A stretch of 64,000 nt of DNA from Azospirillum thermophilum (lineage in GTDB: Bacteria; Pseudomonadota; Alphaproteobacteria; Azospirillales; Azospirillaceae). Under the pieces are notes generated by a model. That model saw nothing but the letters and a program-made list of their open reading frames with translations, ran no database searches and was not told where the DNA came from. The DNA lies in the NCBI RefSeq assembly GCF_003130795.1, contig NZ_CP029352.1:588501-652500 (forward strand). The letters run 5' to 3'. This document shows positions 8,276-17,404 of the stretch, one piece after another. Made by a program: the position numbers and the translations under genes. The first letter of the stretch is position 1. The number at the start of each line of letters is the position of its first letter.

Positions 8276-9931
8276 TCAGTCGCTCTGCTGCATCATGATG
8301 GCGTCGGACTCGCGGCCGCGGAAGTGGATGTTGCCGTCGGCGTCGAGGAAGGCCCAGTCGCCGGTCAGGTAATAGCGGCGGCCGTGGCGGAAGCGGCGGG
8401 CGGTGCGCTCGGGGTCGTTGGAATAGGCCTCGAACCAGAAGAGCGGCGAGTGGTCGACGTCGATGGCGATCTCGCCGGCGCCGCCGACCGGCGCCTCCCG
8501 GCCGTCCTGGTCGAGGATCACCACGCGGAATCCCGGCATGGGCCGGCCGAGCGAGCCGTCGCCCGGCTCCTTTCCGCCGTCCGGGTCGTAGCGGTTCATC
8601 ATGAAGATGCCGGTCTCGCGCTGGCCGTACTGGTCGAGCAGCGGGACCCTCACCACGCGGTTGGCCCAGCCGATCAGCTCCGGCGGCAGCGGCTCGCCCA
8701 CCACCGACAGGATGCGCAGGGCGAGCTGGCGCGGGCCGCCTTCCGGGTCGGCGCTGTGCCAGGCGCGGATCTGCGAAGGGGCGGCGGTCAGGTTGGTGAC
8801 TCCGAACTTGGTCAGCACCCGGTAGCCCTGCCGCACGTCGTAGGGGCCGTCGCAGAAGATGGTGGTGCGGCCGAGCAGCAGGGGCCCGACCAGCCCGTAA
8901 TAGGCGCCGTAGGCCCAGCCCGGGTCGGCCATGTTCCAGTAGATGTCGTCGTCGCGCAGGTCGAGGCCGATGCGCATGTACTGCTCGATCCCCGACAGCG
9001 CCTTCACCGGCAGGCAGACGCCCAGCGGCTTCGGCTCCGATTCCGAGGTGTACATCAGGGCGAAGGGGTCGCGGTCGGCATAGCGGGCGACCTCCTCCAG
9101 CGGCGACGCCTCGTGCAGGGCCGACCAGAAGGGCACCGCGTCGGCGCCCGGCCCGAAGGCCTCGTCGCCCTCCACCGTCACCACCGGCCGGGCGTTGTCG
9201 CGCGGCACCTTGCGGCGCAGGAAGCCGTTGGTGACGATGGCGCGGGCATCGCTGTCGGCCAGCCGGTAGGACACGGCGGCCGGTGTGTAGGTGGTGAAGA
9301 GCGGCATGTAGACCCCGCCCAGCCGCCAGATCGCCAGCGCCGCGATCAGCAGCTCCGGCCCCTTGGGCAGCAGCACCGCCACCCTGTCGCCGTGGCCGAC
9401 GCCCAGCCGCCGCAGCACGGCGGCGAAGCGCGCGGAATCATGCTCCAGCCGGGCGAAGCTCAGCTCCGTCGTCTGGCCGGCGACGCTCTCGTGCAGCAGG
9501 GCGGCGCGCGCGCCGTCGGCGCGGGCATGGCGGTCGCACAGCAGGTCGGCGAGCGGGATGGCGTCGCCCTGGTATTCCGGGCGCAGGAAGGCGGTCGGGC
9601 GCACCGCGGCGGCGCCGGACAGGCTCTCCGCCGGCCCGTCGATTCCGTGGCGGGCGGCGGCGATGCGGCCGAGCAGGTCGAGCTCCGGTCCCAGATGGTA
9701 GCGGCGGCTGCGCGGATCCTGGTCGACGAAGCGCTCCCGCGCCAGCGCGGTCAGCAGCCGGTGGGCCGTCGCCTTCGACAGGCCGGTGTCGGTCATCAGG
9801 TCGGCCAGCCGCGCCCCCTCCGCCCCATAGGCCGCGACGGCACGCAGCAGGGCCAGCGCCCGCTCCAGGCTCTGCGTGCCGCCGGGGGAGGAGGCGCTCT
9901 CGCGATAGGCGGTGTCGGTGTCGCTCGTCAT
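8276..9931 (-). CDS. IclR-type HTH fused to degenerate acyl-CoA synthetase domain
   Basis: A 551-residue two-part protein. Residues 17-90 are an IclR N-terminal winged helix (SLERALALLRAVAAY, LADLMTDTGLSKATAHRLL, RRYHLGPELDLLGRI). The usual IclR effector domain is absent and is replaced by an AMP-binding domain (about 115-551). That domain has odd signature motifs: the P-loop reads YTSESEPKPLGV (family YTSGTTGxPKGV), the next reads YGQRE (family YGQTE), and YLTGD is kept. The chain stops at GRESDAIMMQQSD, so the C-terminal lid with the catalytic Lys is missing. I infer a regulator that senses an acyl-CoA, acid or adenylate rather than a working ligase. It is divergent from the transporter-ligase operon it probably controls. 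The start is uncertain: ATG 9931 or 9982. Confidence 0.82.
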   Translation of the reverse strand: MTSDTDTAYRESASSPGGTQSLERALALLRAVAAYGAEGARLADLMTDTGLSKATAHRLLTALARERFVDQDPRSRRYHLGPELDLLGRIAAARHGIDGPAESLSGAAAVRPTAFLRPEYQGDAIPLADLLCDRHARADGARAALLHESVAGQTTELSFARLEHDSARFAAVLRRLGVGHGDRVAVLLPKGPELLIAALAIWRLGGVYMPLFTTYTPAAVSYRLADSDARAIVTNGFLRRKVPRDNARPVVTVEGDEAFGPGADAVPFWSALHEASPLEEVARYADRDPFALMYTSESEPKPLGVCLPVKALSGIEQYMRIGLDLRDDDIYWNMADPGWAYGAYYGLVGPLLLGRTTIFCDGPYDVRQGYRVLTKFGVTNLTAAPSQIRAWHSADPEGGPRQLALRILSVVGEPLPPELIGWANRVVRVPLLDQYGQRETGIFMMNRYDPDGGKEPGDGSLGRPMPGFRVVILDQDGREAPVGGAGEIAIDVDHSPLFWFEAYSNDPERTARRFRHGRRYYLTGDWAFLDADGNIHFRGRESDAIMMQQSD

Positions 9932-9998
9932 CGTCTCATAATATGGACCTTGCGACCGCTTGTCGCCGGAAAAAACATGCAAGGACGGAATGTCAGTG

Positions 9999-10026
9999 TT
10001 GATAACAGAGCGATATACGGTATATA
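9999..10026 (+). promoter_or_regulatory. Probable promoter of the liv-ligase operon
   Basis: TTGATA at 9999-10004 and TATATA at 10021-10026 are separated by 16 bp, a good sigma-70-type match in otherwise GC-rich DNA. The -10 region overlaps a near-perfect palindrome, atatac-g-gtatat, at 10013-10025, which may be a regulator site. Confidence 0.5.
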
Positions 10027-10048
10027 GTGGCCGCGTTGCTCAGAGGAC

Positions 10049-10065
10049 GGTCCATCATATGGACC
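10049..10065. promoter_or_regulatory. 17-bp inverted repeat, candidate operator of the IclR-type regulator
   Basis: Perfect 7-bp arms (ggtccat / atggacc) flank three bases. The same half-site, atatggacc, recurs at 9941-9949 next to the start of the divergent regulator gene. The site lies downstream of the proposed promoter, so binding could block transcription of the transporter operon. Confidence 0.55.
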
Positions 10066-10126
10066 AGTTCGGCCGACAAACGATCGGCCCAACAAAAAAG
10101 CAGAGCCACCAGCAACGGAGGAGGAA

Positions 10127-11005
10127 ATGTCAGGCGCGCCCGTCGCATCGCCACGAGGTTACGCCCAACCGGCCGACGCCGCCCAACCGGAGGTCATCTT
10201 CGAAGCCCGCGGCGTCTCACTGCGCTTTGGCGGCGTGCAGGCCCTGACCGACGTCAGCTTCGGGATCCGCAAGGGAGAGCTGTTCTCCATCATCGGACCG
10301 AACGGCGCCGGCAAGACCTCGATGGTCAACTGCATCTCCGGCCGTTACCGTCCCACCGACGGCAAGGTCTATTTCAAGGGCCGCGACGTCACCGGCATGA
10401 CGCCCAACCACCGGGCGTCGCTGGGCATCGGCCGCACCTTCCAGAATCTGGCTCTGTTCGGCCACATGACGGTGCTCGACAACATCATGGTCGGGCGCCA
10501 TCACCTGCTGAAGAACAACTTCCTCACCGGCTCGCTCTACTGGCTGACCGGCGCGCGCAAGGAAGAGCTGGCGCACCGCCGCGAGGTCGAGGAGATCATA
10601 GACTTCCTCGAAATCCAGCATGTCCGCAAGGCGACCGCCGGCACCCTCTCCTACGGCCTGCGCAAGCGCGTGGAACTCGCCCGCGCCATCGCGCTGAAGC
10701 CCGACCTGATCCTCCTGGACGAGCCGATGGCCGGCATGAACCTGGAGGAGAAGGAGGACATGGCCCGCTACATCGTCGACCTGAACGAGGAGTGGGGCAT
10801 GACCGTCGTGATGATCGAGCACGACATGGGCGTCGTCATGGACATCTCGCACCGCGTCATGGTGCTGGAGTTCGGCAAGAAGATCGCCGAGGGCGCGCCG
10901 GAAGAGGTGCTGGCCGATCCGCGGGTCCGCCGCGCCTATCTGGGCGAGGACGACGAGGAAGACACCACCCCCGTCCAACCCGCCCCCCGCCAGGAGGTCG
11001 CGTGA
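10127..11005 (+). CDS. livG: Liv-type ABC transporter ATP-binding protein (LivG-like)
   Basis: ATPase subunit of a branched-chain-amino-acid-type (HAAT) importer; 292 residues. Walker A is GPNGAGKTS, the signature is LSYGLRKRVELARAIAL, Walker B is LILLDEPMAG and the H-loop is VMIEHDMG. GRTFQNLALFGHMTVLDNIMVG is typical of LivG. An N-terminal extension of about 25 residues precedes the domain. The start follows an excellent ggaggaggaa ribosome-binding site. It is the first gene of an eight-gene operon; its stop (TGA, 11003-11005) overlaps the next start. The accompanying CoA ligases suggest an organic acid rather than an amino acid as substrate (inference). Confidence 0.9.
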   Translation: MSGAPVASPRGYAQPADAAQPEVIFEARGVSLRFGGVQALTDVSFGIRKGELFSIIGPNGAGKTSMVNCISGRYRPTDGKVYFKGRDVTGMTPNHRASLGIGRTFQNLALFGHMTVLDNIMVGRHHLLKNNFLTGSLYWLTGARKEELAHRREVEEIIDFLEIQHVRKATAGTLSYGLRKRVELARAIALKPDLILLDEPMAGMNLEEKEDMARYIVDLNEEWGMTVVMIEHDMGVVMDISHRVMVLEFGKKIAEGAPEEVLADPRVRRAYLGEDDEEDTTPVQPAPRQEVA

Positions 11006-12948
11006 TGGCTTCCGCATCCAACCTGCCCGACCTGTCCGTCCACGACACGCTGCCCAAGCTGCTGTCGCTGCACGCCAGGCAGCACCCCAACGACGTCGCG
11101 CTGCGCGAGAAGGACTTCGGCATCTGGAAGCCGCTGACCTGGGCGCAGTATCACGCCCGCGTCCGCGCCTTCGCGCTCGGCCTCCTGAAGATGGGGGTGG
11201 TGCGCGGCGAGGTGGTCGGCCTGCTCGGCGACAACCGCCCGGACTGGGTGGGCGGCGAGGTCGCCTCCCATGCCATCGGCGCCATGAGCCTCGGCATCTA
11301 CCGCGACGCTCTGGACGAGGAGGTCGCCTACCTCATCACCTACGCCGACGTGAAGGTCGTCTTCGCCGAGGACGAGGAGCAGGTGGACAAGCTGCTGAAC
11401 CTGGGCGAGCGCCTGCCCACGCTGCAGCACATCATCTATTCCGACCCGCGCGGCATGCGCAAATACCACGACCCGCGCCTGATGCCGGTCACCGACCTGA
11501 TCGCGCTGGGCGAGGAGCTGCACGCCGCCCAGCCGGACCTCTACGAGGATCTGGTCGGCCAGACCCGCGGCGAGGACGTGGCGGTGCTCTGCACCACCTC
11601 GGGCACCACCTCCAACCCGAAGATGGCGATGCTGCCGGCCGGGCGCCTGCTGCGCCATTGCGCCAGCTACCTGTCGGTCGATCCCAAGGGGCCGGAGGAC
11701 GAGTATGTCTCGGTCCTGCCGCTGTCCTGGATCATGGAGCAGGTCTATGCGGTCGGCATGGCGATGCTCTCGCGCATGCGCGTGAACTTCGTCGAGGAAG
11801 CCGAGACGATGATGCACGACTTCCGCGAGATCGGGCCCAGCTTCGTGCTGTTCGCCCCGCGCCTGTGGGAGGCCATCGCCGCCGACGTGCGCGCCCGCAT
11901 CATGGACGCCTCGCCCTTCAAGCAGAAGATGTTCGACCTCGGCATGAAGCTGGGGCTGGAGGCTCTGGCGCAGGGCCGGCGATCCTGGGTGGCCGACCAG
12001 ATCCTGTTCCGCCCGCTGCGCGACCGGCTGGGCTTCACCAACCTGAGGTCGGCGGCGACCGGCGGTGCCGCCCTCGGTCCCGACACCTTCAAGTTCTTCC
12101 AGGCGCTCGGCGTTCCGCTGCGCCAGATCTACGGCCAGACCGAGACGATGGGCGCCTACACCGTCCATCGCGGCGACGACGTCGACTTCGACACGGTCGG
12201 CGTGCCGTTCGACGGCGGCATCGAGGTGAAGGTGATCGACCCCGACCACAACGGCGTCGGCGAGATCGTCACCCGCCACCCCAACATGTTCGCCGGCTAT
12301 TACCGGAACGAGAAGGCCACCGTCGCCGACATGCGCGACGGCTGGATGCACACCGGCGATGCCGGCTTCTTCGACAAGAAGGGCCATCTGGTCATCATCG
12401 ACCGCATCAAGGACATCGCCACCACCGCCAACGGCGACCGCTTCAGCCCGCAGTACATCGAGAACAAGCTGAAGTTCAGCCCCTATGTCGCCGAGGCGGT
12501 GATCCTGGGCGACAAGCGGCCCTACCTGTCGGCCATCGTCTGCATCCGCTTCTCCATCGTGTCGAAGTGGGCGGAGAAGAACCGCATCGCCTTCACCACC
12601 TATTCCGACCTGTCCTCCAAGCCCGAGGTCTACGAACTGCTGCGGGCGGAGGTGGAGAAGGTCAACGCGACGCTGCCGGAATACCAGCGCATCTCGAAGT
12701 TCCTGCTGCTCTACAAGGAGCTGGACGCCGACGACGGCGAGCTGACCCGCACCCGCAAGGTGCGCCGCGGCGTCATCTCCGAGAAGTACGGCACCATCAT
12801 CGACGCGATCTACGACGACAAGCCGAAGATCGACGTCGACACCACCATCACCTTCCAGGACGGCACCAAGCAGCGCATCCGCACGACGCTGACCGTGATC
12901 GACCTGCTGCCGACCAAGGCCGCGACGGCCGAGCCGGTCGCCGCGTGA
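11005..12948 (+). CDS. Acyl-CoA synthetase (long-chain/bubblegum type)
   Basis: AMP-forming acid-CoA ligase of 647 residues encoded inside an ABC-transporter operon. Motifs are intact: the P-loop CTTSGTTSNPKMAM, IYGQTETMGAY, MHTGDAGFFDKKGHL, DRIKDIATTANGDRFSP (hinge), and the basic C-terminus LTRTRKVRRGVISEKYG. The SGTTSNPK form and length fit the large long-chain or bubblegum-type subgroup. The start overlaps the livG stop by one base, so the two are translationally coupled. It probably activates the imported acid to its CoA ester as it enters the cell, a vectorial uptake scheme known for fatty-acid systems. The actual substrate cannot be read from the sequence. Confidence 0.88.
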   Translation: MASASNLPDLSVHDTLPKLLSLHARQHPNDVALREKDFGIWKPLTWAQYHARVRAFALGLLKMGVVRGEVVGLLGDNRPDWVGGEVASHAIGAMSLGIYRDALDEEVAYLITYADVKVVFAEDEEQVDKLLNLGERLPTLQHIIYSDPRGMRKYHDPRLMPVTDLIALGEELHAAQPDLYEDLVGQTRGEDVAVLCTTSGTTSNPKMAMLPAGRLLRHCASYLSVDPKGPEDEYVSVLPLSWIMEQVYAVGMAMLSRMRVNFVEEAETMMHDFREIGPSFVLFAPRLWEAIAADVRARIMDASPFKQKMFDLGMKLGLEALAQGRRSWVADQILFRPLRDRLGFTNLRSAATGGAALGPDTFKFFQALGVPLRQIYGQTETMGAYTVHRGDDVDFDTVGVPFDGGIEVKVIDPDHNGVGEIVTRHPNMFAGYYRNEKATVADMRDGWMHTGDAGFFDKKGHLVIIDRIKDIATTANGDRFSPQYIENKLKFSPYVAEAVILGDKRPYLSAIVCIRFSIVSKWAEKNRIAFTTYSDLSSKPEVYELLRAEVEKVNATLPEYQRISKFLLLYKELDADDGELTRTRKVRRGVISEKYGTIIDAIYDDKPKIDVDTTITFQDGTKQRIRTTLTVIDLLPTKAATAEPVAA

Positions 12949-13050
12949 GGGGGATGCGATGCCTGCACTTGAACGTCCTCTTCCCCTCACCCTGACCCTC
13001 TTCCCGGCGGGGGGAGGGGATACCGCGATCCTGACGGGCGAGGCCACGCC

Positions 13051-13938
13051 ATGACCCTGTTCTTCCAGCTTCTCGTGAACGGACTGATCGTCGGGGCGCT
13101 GTACGGCGTCGTCGCGATGTCCTTCGTCCTGATCTACAAGGCCAGCCGCATCGTGAACTTCGCCCAGGGCGAGTTCCTGCTGATCGGCGCCTGGACCTGC
13201 TGGTGGCTGCTGACCAAGTTCCAGATTCCCTTCTACCTGGGTTTCCCCATCACGCTGGTCTTCATGCTGATCTTCGGCGTGGTGCTGCAGGTGGTGGTGC
13301 TGCGCCCGATGATCGGCGAGCCGATCATCTCCGTCATCATGGTCACGATCGGCCTGTCGATCGTCTTCCAGGCGATGATGAAGTGGATGTTCGGCGTGTT
13401 CGCCAAGCCCTTCCCGCCGATCTTCGCCAGCCCGACCGTCAACGTGCTGGGGCTGGAGGTGCAGACGGTCTACGTCGTCTCGCTGGCGATCTCGATATTG
13501 ATCATGGCGGGCTTCGGCTGGTTCTTCAAATACTCGCGCCTCGGCCTCGCCATGCGGGCGACCGCCTTCGACCAGCAGGTGGCCCAGTCGCTCGGCATCT
13601 CGGTCCGCCAGATGTTCGCCATGAGCTGGGCGATCTCCGCCATGGTCTCCGCGGTGGCGGGCGTGGTGGTCGGCGTGGTCAACGGCGTGTCCTCGGCGCT
13701 CTCCTTCTTCGGCATCAAGGTCTTCCCGGCGGTCATCCTCGGCGGCCTCGACAGCGTCATCGGCGCGGTGCTGGGCGGCCTGATCGTCGGCGTGCTGGAG
13801 AACCTGGCGCACTATGTCGACAGCCAGTGGCTGAACTTCGGCAACATGTACGAGATCGCGCCCTTCTACGTCCTGATCATCATCCTGATGATCAAGCCGT
13901 ACGGCCTGTTCGGCACCAAGGACATCGAGCGCGTGTAA
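13051..13938 (+). CDS. livH: Liv-type ABC transporter permease (LivH-like)
   Basis: Integral inner-membrane permease of 295 residues with about eight hydrophobic segments. The N-terminal FFQLLVNGLIVGALYGVVAMSF and RIVNFAQGEFLLIGAW are hallmarks of LivH. The cytoplasmic coupling region contains LAMRATAFDQQVAQSLGI. It pairs with LivM to form the channel. It lies 102 bp after the ligase gene; that gap holds only a C/G-rich stretch able to fold weakly. Confidence 0.92.
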   Translation: MTLFFQLLVNGLIVGALYGVVAMSFVLIYKASRIVNFAQGEFLLIGAWTCWWLLTKFQIPFYLGFPITLVFMLIFGVVLQVVVLRPMIGEPIISVIMVTIGLSIVFQAMMKWMFGVFAKPFPPIFASPTVNVLGLEVQTVYVVSLAISILIMAGFGWFFKYSRLGLAMRATAFDQQVAQSLGISVRQMFAMSWAISAMVSAVAGVVVGVVNGVSSALSFFGIKVFPAVILGGLDSVIGAVLGGLIVGVLENLAHYVDSQWLNFGNMYEIAPFYVLIIILMIKPYGLFGTKDIERV

Positions 13939-13951
13939 GGAGGCCGCACCC

Positions 13952-15024
13952 ATGGCGAACGCAAGCATCATCCCGTGCGGCGACTTCAAGACGAGCTACG
14001 CCGCCGACACCACCGTCTTCCCGACCACCACCAGCCGCAACTTCGCCATCCTCGGCATCATCCTGCTGCTGGCGGCCCCGGCCTTCATGGACCGCTACTG
14101 GCTGAACCTGCTGATCCAGATCGGCTATCTCGGCATCGCGGCGCTGGGCCTGAACATCCTGGTCGGCTTCACCGGCCAGATCTCGATCGGCCATTCCGCC
14201 TTCTTCGGCTTCGGCGCCTTCGCCTCGGCCTGGCTGAACAACAGCCTGGGCATCCCGGTGGTGCTGGCGATCCCGCTGGCCGGCGTGGTGACCACCGTGG
14301 TCGGGCTGATCTTCGGCATGCCGGCCGCCCGGCTGAAGGGCCTCTACCTCGCCATCGCGACGCTGGCGGCGCAGTACATCCTGCAGGACTTCTTCTCGCG
14401 CGCCGACTGGTTCACCGGCGGCACCAACGGCACCATCGCCGAGGCGCTGACCATCTTCGGCTTCGCCTTCGACACGGACGAGCGCTACTTCTACGTGGTG
14501 CTGGTGGCGATGGTGGTGATGTACCTGCTGGCCACCAACCTGATGCGGACCCGCGACGGCCGCGCCCTGGTGGCGGTGCGCGACCACTACCTGTCCGCCG
14601 AGATCATGGGCATCAACCTGACGAAGTACCGGACGATGTCCTTCGGCATCTCCGCCTTCTATGCCGGCATCGGCGGCGCTCTCTACGCCCACTACCTGCA
14701 GTTCGTCTCGGTGGAGGGCTTCACCATCCTCTTCTCGATCCAGTTCCTCGGCATGATCATCATCGGGGGCTGGGGTCGATCATGGGCACGCTGATGGGCA
14801 CCGCCTTCATGGTCCTCCTGCCCGAGGCCATGCAGGCCGCGACCAAGCTGGTCAGCGGCACGTCCATCGATACCGCGCTGAACCTGAAGGAGAACATCGC
14901 CTTCCTGCGCGAGATGTCGATCGGCATCGTCATCATCCTCTTCCTGGTGTTCGAGCCCGACGGGCTGGCCCACCGCTGGAAGCAGATCAAGGCCTACTGG
15001 AAGCTCTACCCGTTCTCGCACTGA
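13952..15024 (+). CDS. livM: Liv-type ABC transporter permease (LivM-like), frameshifted
   Basis: Second permease of the importer, about 357 residues when one base is restored. The first frame contains GLNILVGFTGQISIGHSAFFGFGAF (LivM hallmark, split by the membrane) and ALVAVRDHYLSAEIMGINLTKYR, and ends early at 14794. Near 14770-14771 the sequence gggggctgggg should read GGLGS: adding one C gives IIIGGLGSIMGTLMGTAFM and continues to a stop at 15022-15024 with a normal C-terminus. Because the rest of the transporter is intact, a consensus error is more likely than a true loss. The start is 13 bp after livH. Confidence 0.9.
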
Positions 15025-15070
15025 CGTTCCGAGATCACCCAAAACAGAACGAACTAGGGAGAAACGCACC

Positions 15071-16351
15071 ATGACGCTGAAGACCGCGCTGTTCGCGACG
15101 GCCGCCCTGATCGCCGCCACCGGCGCCGCCTCCGCCCAGTCGATCCCGGTCGGCCATCTCGCCGACCAGTCGGGCGCCACCTCGGACGTGGGCGTGCCCT
15201 ATGCCCAGGGCGTCGCGGACGCGCTGGCCTACATCAACGCCAAGGGCGGCGTGAACGGTACCAAGCTGGCGGTCGACACGGTCGACTACGGCTATCAGGC
15301 GCCGCGCGCCATCAGCCAGTACAAGAAGTGGTCGTCGGGCAGCGACAAGATCGCAGCACTCCAGGGCTGGGGCACCGCCGACACCGAGGCGCTGACCGGC
15401 TTCGTCGGCAAGGACGAGATCCCCGCCTATTCCGGCTCCTACTCCGGGCACCTGACCGACCCGACCGGCAAGGGCACCCACGGCTCCAAGCCGGCCCCCT
15501 ACAACTTCTTCTACGGCCCGTCCTACTCCGACGCGCTGCGCGGCATGCTGATGTGGGCGGCCGAGGACTGGAAGAAGAAGGGCGGCCAGGGCAAGCCGAA
15601 ATACGTCCACATGGGCGCCAACCACCCCTATCCGAACGCCCCGAAGGAGGCCGGCGAGGCACTGGCCAAGGAACTGGGCTTCGACGTGCTGCCGGCCGTG
15701 CAGTTCGCCCTGACCCCCGGCGACTACACCGCCCAGTGCCTGACGCTGAAGGAGGCGGGCGCCAACTACGCCTATCTCGGCAACACCGCCGGCTCCAACA
15801 TCTCGGTGCTGAAGGCCTGCCAGACGGTCGGCGCCAAGGTGCAGTTCATGGGCAACGTCTGGGGCATGGACGAGAACGCGGCGAAGGCCGCCGGCGCCGC
15901 CGCCGACGGCGTCGTCTTCCCGCTGCGCACCGCCGTCACCTGGTCGGGCGAGGCGCAGGGCATGAAGACCATGCAGGAGATCTCGAAGATCTCCGACGCG
16001 GCCGGCACCGCCTACCGCCCGGTGCATTACCTGGCCGGCGTCTGCACCGCCTTCTACATGAAGGAGGCGATGGACTGGGCGGCGAAGAACGGCGGCGTCA
16101 CCGGCCCGGGCATCCGCAAGGGCATGTACCAGAAGAAGGACTGGGTGCCGGCCGGGCTGGAGGGCGTCTGCGTGCCGTCCACCTGGACCGAGACCGACCA
16201 CCGCGGCATGACGGCGGTCAACATCTACCGCGCCTCGGTCAAGGGCGACACCGGCGCCAATGTGGACGAGCTGGTGAAGGCCGGCACGATCAAGCTGGAG
16301 AAGATCGCCACCGTCGACGTCCCGCGCAAGCCGGAATGGCTGGGCTGGTAA
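15071..16351 (+). CDS. Periplasmic substrate-binding protein of the Liv-type importer
   Basis: Type I periplasmic binding protein (Peripla_BP_6) of 426 residues. A cleavable signal peptide is clear: MTLKTALFATAALIAATG followed by an ASA-Q cleavage site. The mature part begins IPVGHLADQSGATSDVGVPYAQGV. It is larger than LivJ/LivK (about 345 residues) and has four cysteines. It resembles the group found with fatty-acid or aromatic-acid CoA ligases rather than true amino-acid binders (recognition, not proven). The start has a gggagaaacg site. A strong hairpin follows the gene at 16364-16391, as is common after abundant binding proteins. Confidence 0.88.
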   Translation: MTLKTALFATAALIAATGAASAQSIPVGHLADQSGATSDVGVPYAQGVADALAYINAKGGVNGTKLAVDTVDYGYQAPRAISQYKKWSSGSDKIAALQGWGTADTEALTGFVGKDEIPAYSGSYSGHLTDPTGKGTHGSKPAPYNFFYGPSYSDALRGMLMWAAEDWKKKGGQGKPKYVHMGANHPYPNAPKEAGEALAKELGFDVLPAVQFALTPGDYTAQCLTLKEAGANYAYLGNTAGSNISVLKACQTVGAKVQFMGNVWGMDENAAKAAGAAADGVVFPLRTAVTWSGEAQGMKTMQEISKISDAAGTAYRPVHYLAGVCTAFYMKEAMDWAAKNGGVTGPGIRKGMYQKKDWVPAGLEGVCVPSTWTETDHRGMTAVNIYRASVKGDTGANVDELVKAGTIKLEKIATVDVPRKPEWLGW

Positions 16352-16363
16352 GACCCGCCGACA

Positions 16364-16391
16364 CGCCTCCCCCGTCCCGGCGGGGGAGGCG
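16364..16391. promoter_or_regulatory. Intercistronic 11-bp stem-loop after the binding-protein gene
   Basis: Perfect 11-bp arms (cgcctcccccg / cgggggaggcg) with a 6-base loop lie between the binding-protein and livF genes. No U-tract follows, so it is more likely an mRNA-stabilising or attenuating structure than a full terminator. Confidence 0.5.
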
Positions 16392-16421
16392 CCTTCCGCA
16401 TCCCTTCGTTTCAGGTGCCGC

Positions 16422-17279
16422 ATGCTGAACGCCGCCACGGCCACTCCCGCCCAACAGGTCAACGGCGCCCCGCCGGTCGCCCCGGCCAAGCGCACGCTGC
16501 TTTCCGTCAACAACATCGAGGTCGTCTACAACGACGTGATCCTCGTGCTCCGCGGGCTCAGCCTGGAGGTGCCGGAGGGCGAGATCGTGGCCCTGCTGGG
16601 CGCCAACGGCGCCGGCAAGTCCACGACGCTCAAGGCGATCTCCGGCCTGCTGAAGACGGAGGACGGCGAGGTCACCCGCGGCGACATCACCTTCGCCGGC
16701 GAGCGGATCAACGGCATCGACCCGGACAGCATCGTCCGCAAGGGCATCTTCCAGGTGATGGAGGGTCGCCGGATCATCGGCGACATGACCTGCCTGGAGA
16801 ACCTGCGCCTGGGCGCCTTCACCCGCCGCGACAACGGCGTGAAGGACGACCTGGACATGGTCTTCCACTATTTCCCCCGCCTGAAGGAACGCACCGGCCT
16901 TGCCGGCTACCTGTCGGGCGGCGAGCAGCAGATGCTCGCCATCGGCCGCGCCATGATGGCCCGCCCGAAGCTGATCCTGATGGACGAGCCGTCCATGGGC
17001 CTGTCGCCGCTGATGGTGAAGGAGGTCTTCGGCATCATCCGGCAGATCAACAAGGACCTGGGCGTCACCATCCTGCTGGTCGAGCAGAACGCCCGCATGG
17101 CCCTGCAGGCGGCCAGCCGCGGCTACATCATGGAAAACGGCAAGGTGGTGCTGGACGGCACGGCCGACGAGCTGCGCAACAACGAGGACGTGAAGGAATT
17201 CTACCTCGGCGGCGGCAACGAAGAGCGCAAGAGCTTCAAGAACCTGAAGAGCTTCAAGCGCCGCAAGCGCTGGATCTGA
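16422..17279 (+). CDS. livF: Liv-type ABC transporter ATP-binding protein (LivF-like)
   Basis: Second ATPase of the importer, 285 residues. It contains GANGAGKSTTLKAISGLL (Walker A), FQVMEGRRIIGDMTCLENLRLGAF (split typical LivF region), YLSGGEQQMLAIGRAMM (signature), LILMDEPSMGLSP (Walker B) and LLVEQNARMALQAA (H-loop region). An N-terminal extension of about 27 residues and a basic C-terminal tail (FKNLKSFKRRKRWI) are additions compared with E. coli LivF (237 residues). The gene order livG-ligase-livH-livM-binding protein-livF supports one multi-gene transcript. Confidence 0.92.
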   Translation: MLNAATATPAQQVNGAPPVAPAKRTLLSVNNIEVVYNDVILVLRGLSLEVPEGEIVALLGANGAGKSTTLKAISGLLKTEDGEVTRGDITFAGERINGIDPDSIVRKGIFQVMEGRRIIGDMTCLENLRLGAFTRRDNGVKDDLDMVFHYFPRLKERTGLAGYLSGGEQQMLAIGRAMMARPKLILMDEPSMGLSPLMVKEVFGIIRQINKDLGVTILLVEQNARMALQAASRGYIMENGKVVLDGTADELRNNEDVKEFYLGGGNEERKSFKNLKSFKRRKRWI

Positions 17280-17404
17280 GCGGGCGCGGCCGCGCGCGGC
17301 CGGTCTCCCCCCCTCCATCCTTGCCGGACTGCCGCCGCAGGGTCCCTGCACGACCCGCAAACGGACGCCTGCAGAACCGACGCCCGCAGAACGGACGAAC
17401 GACC

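Noticed and set aside
12984..13020. C/G-rich stretch before livH as a repeat element or terminator
   Set aside because: Pairing is weak, there is no U-tract, and the operon continues through it.
10936..13989. A 1017-codon minus-strand frame opposite the ligase and livH genes
   Set aside because: It is an antisense shadow, rich in Asp/His/Arg/Ala, with no recognisable motif. The plus strand holds clear conserved genes.
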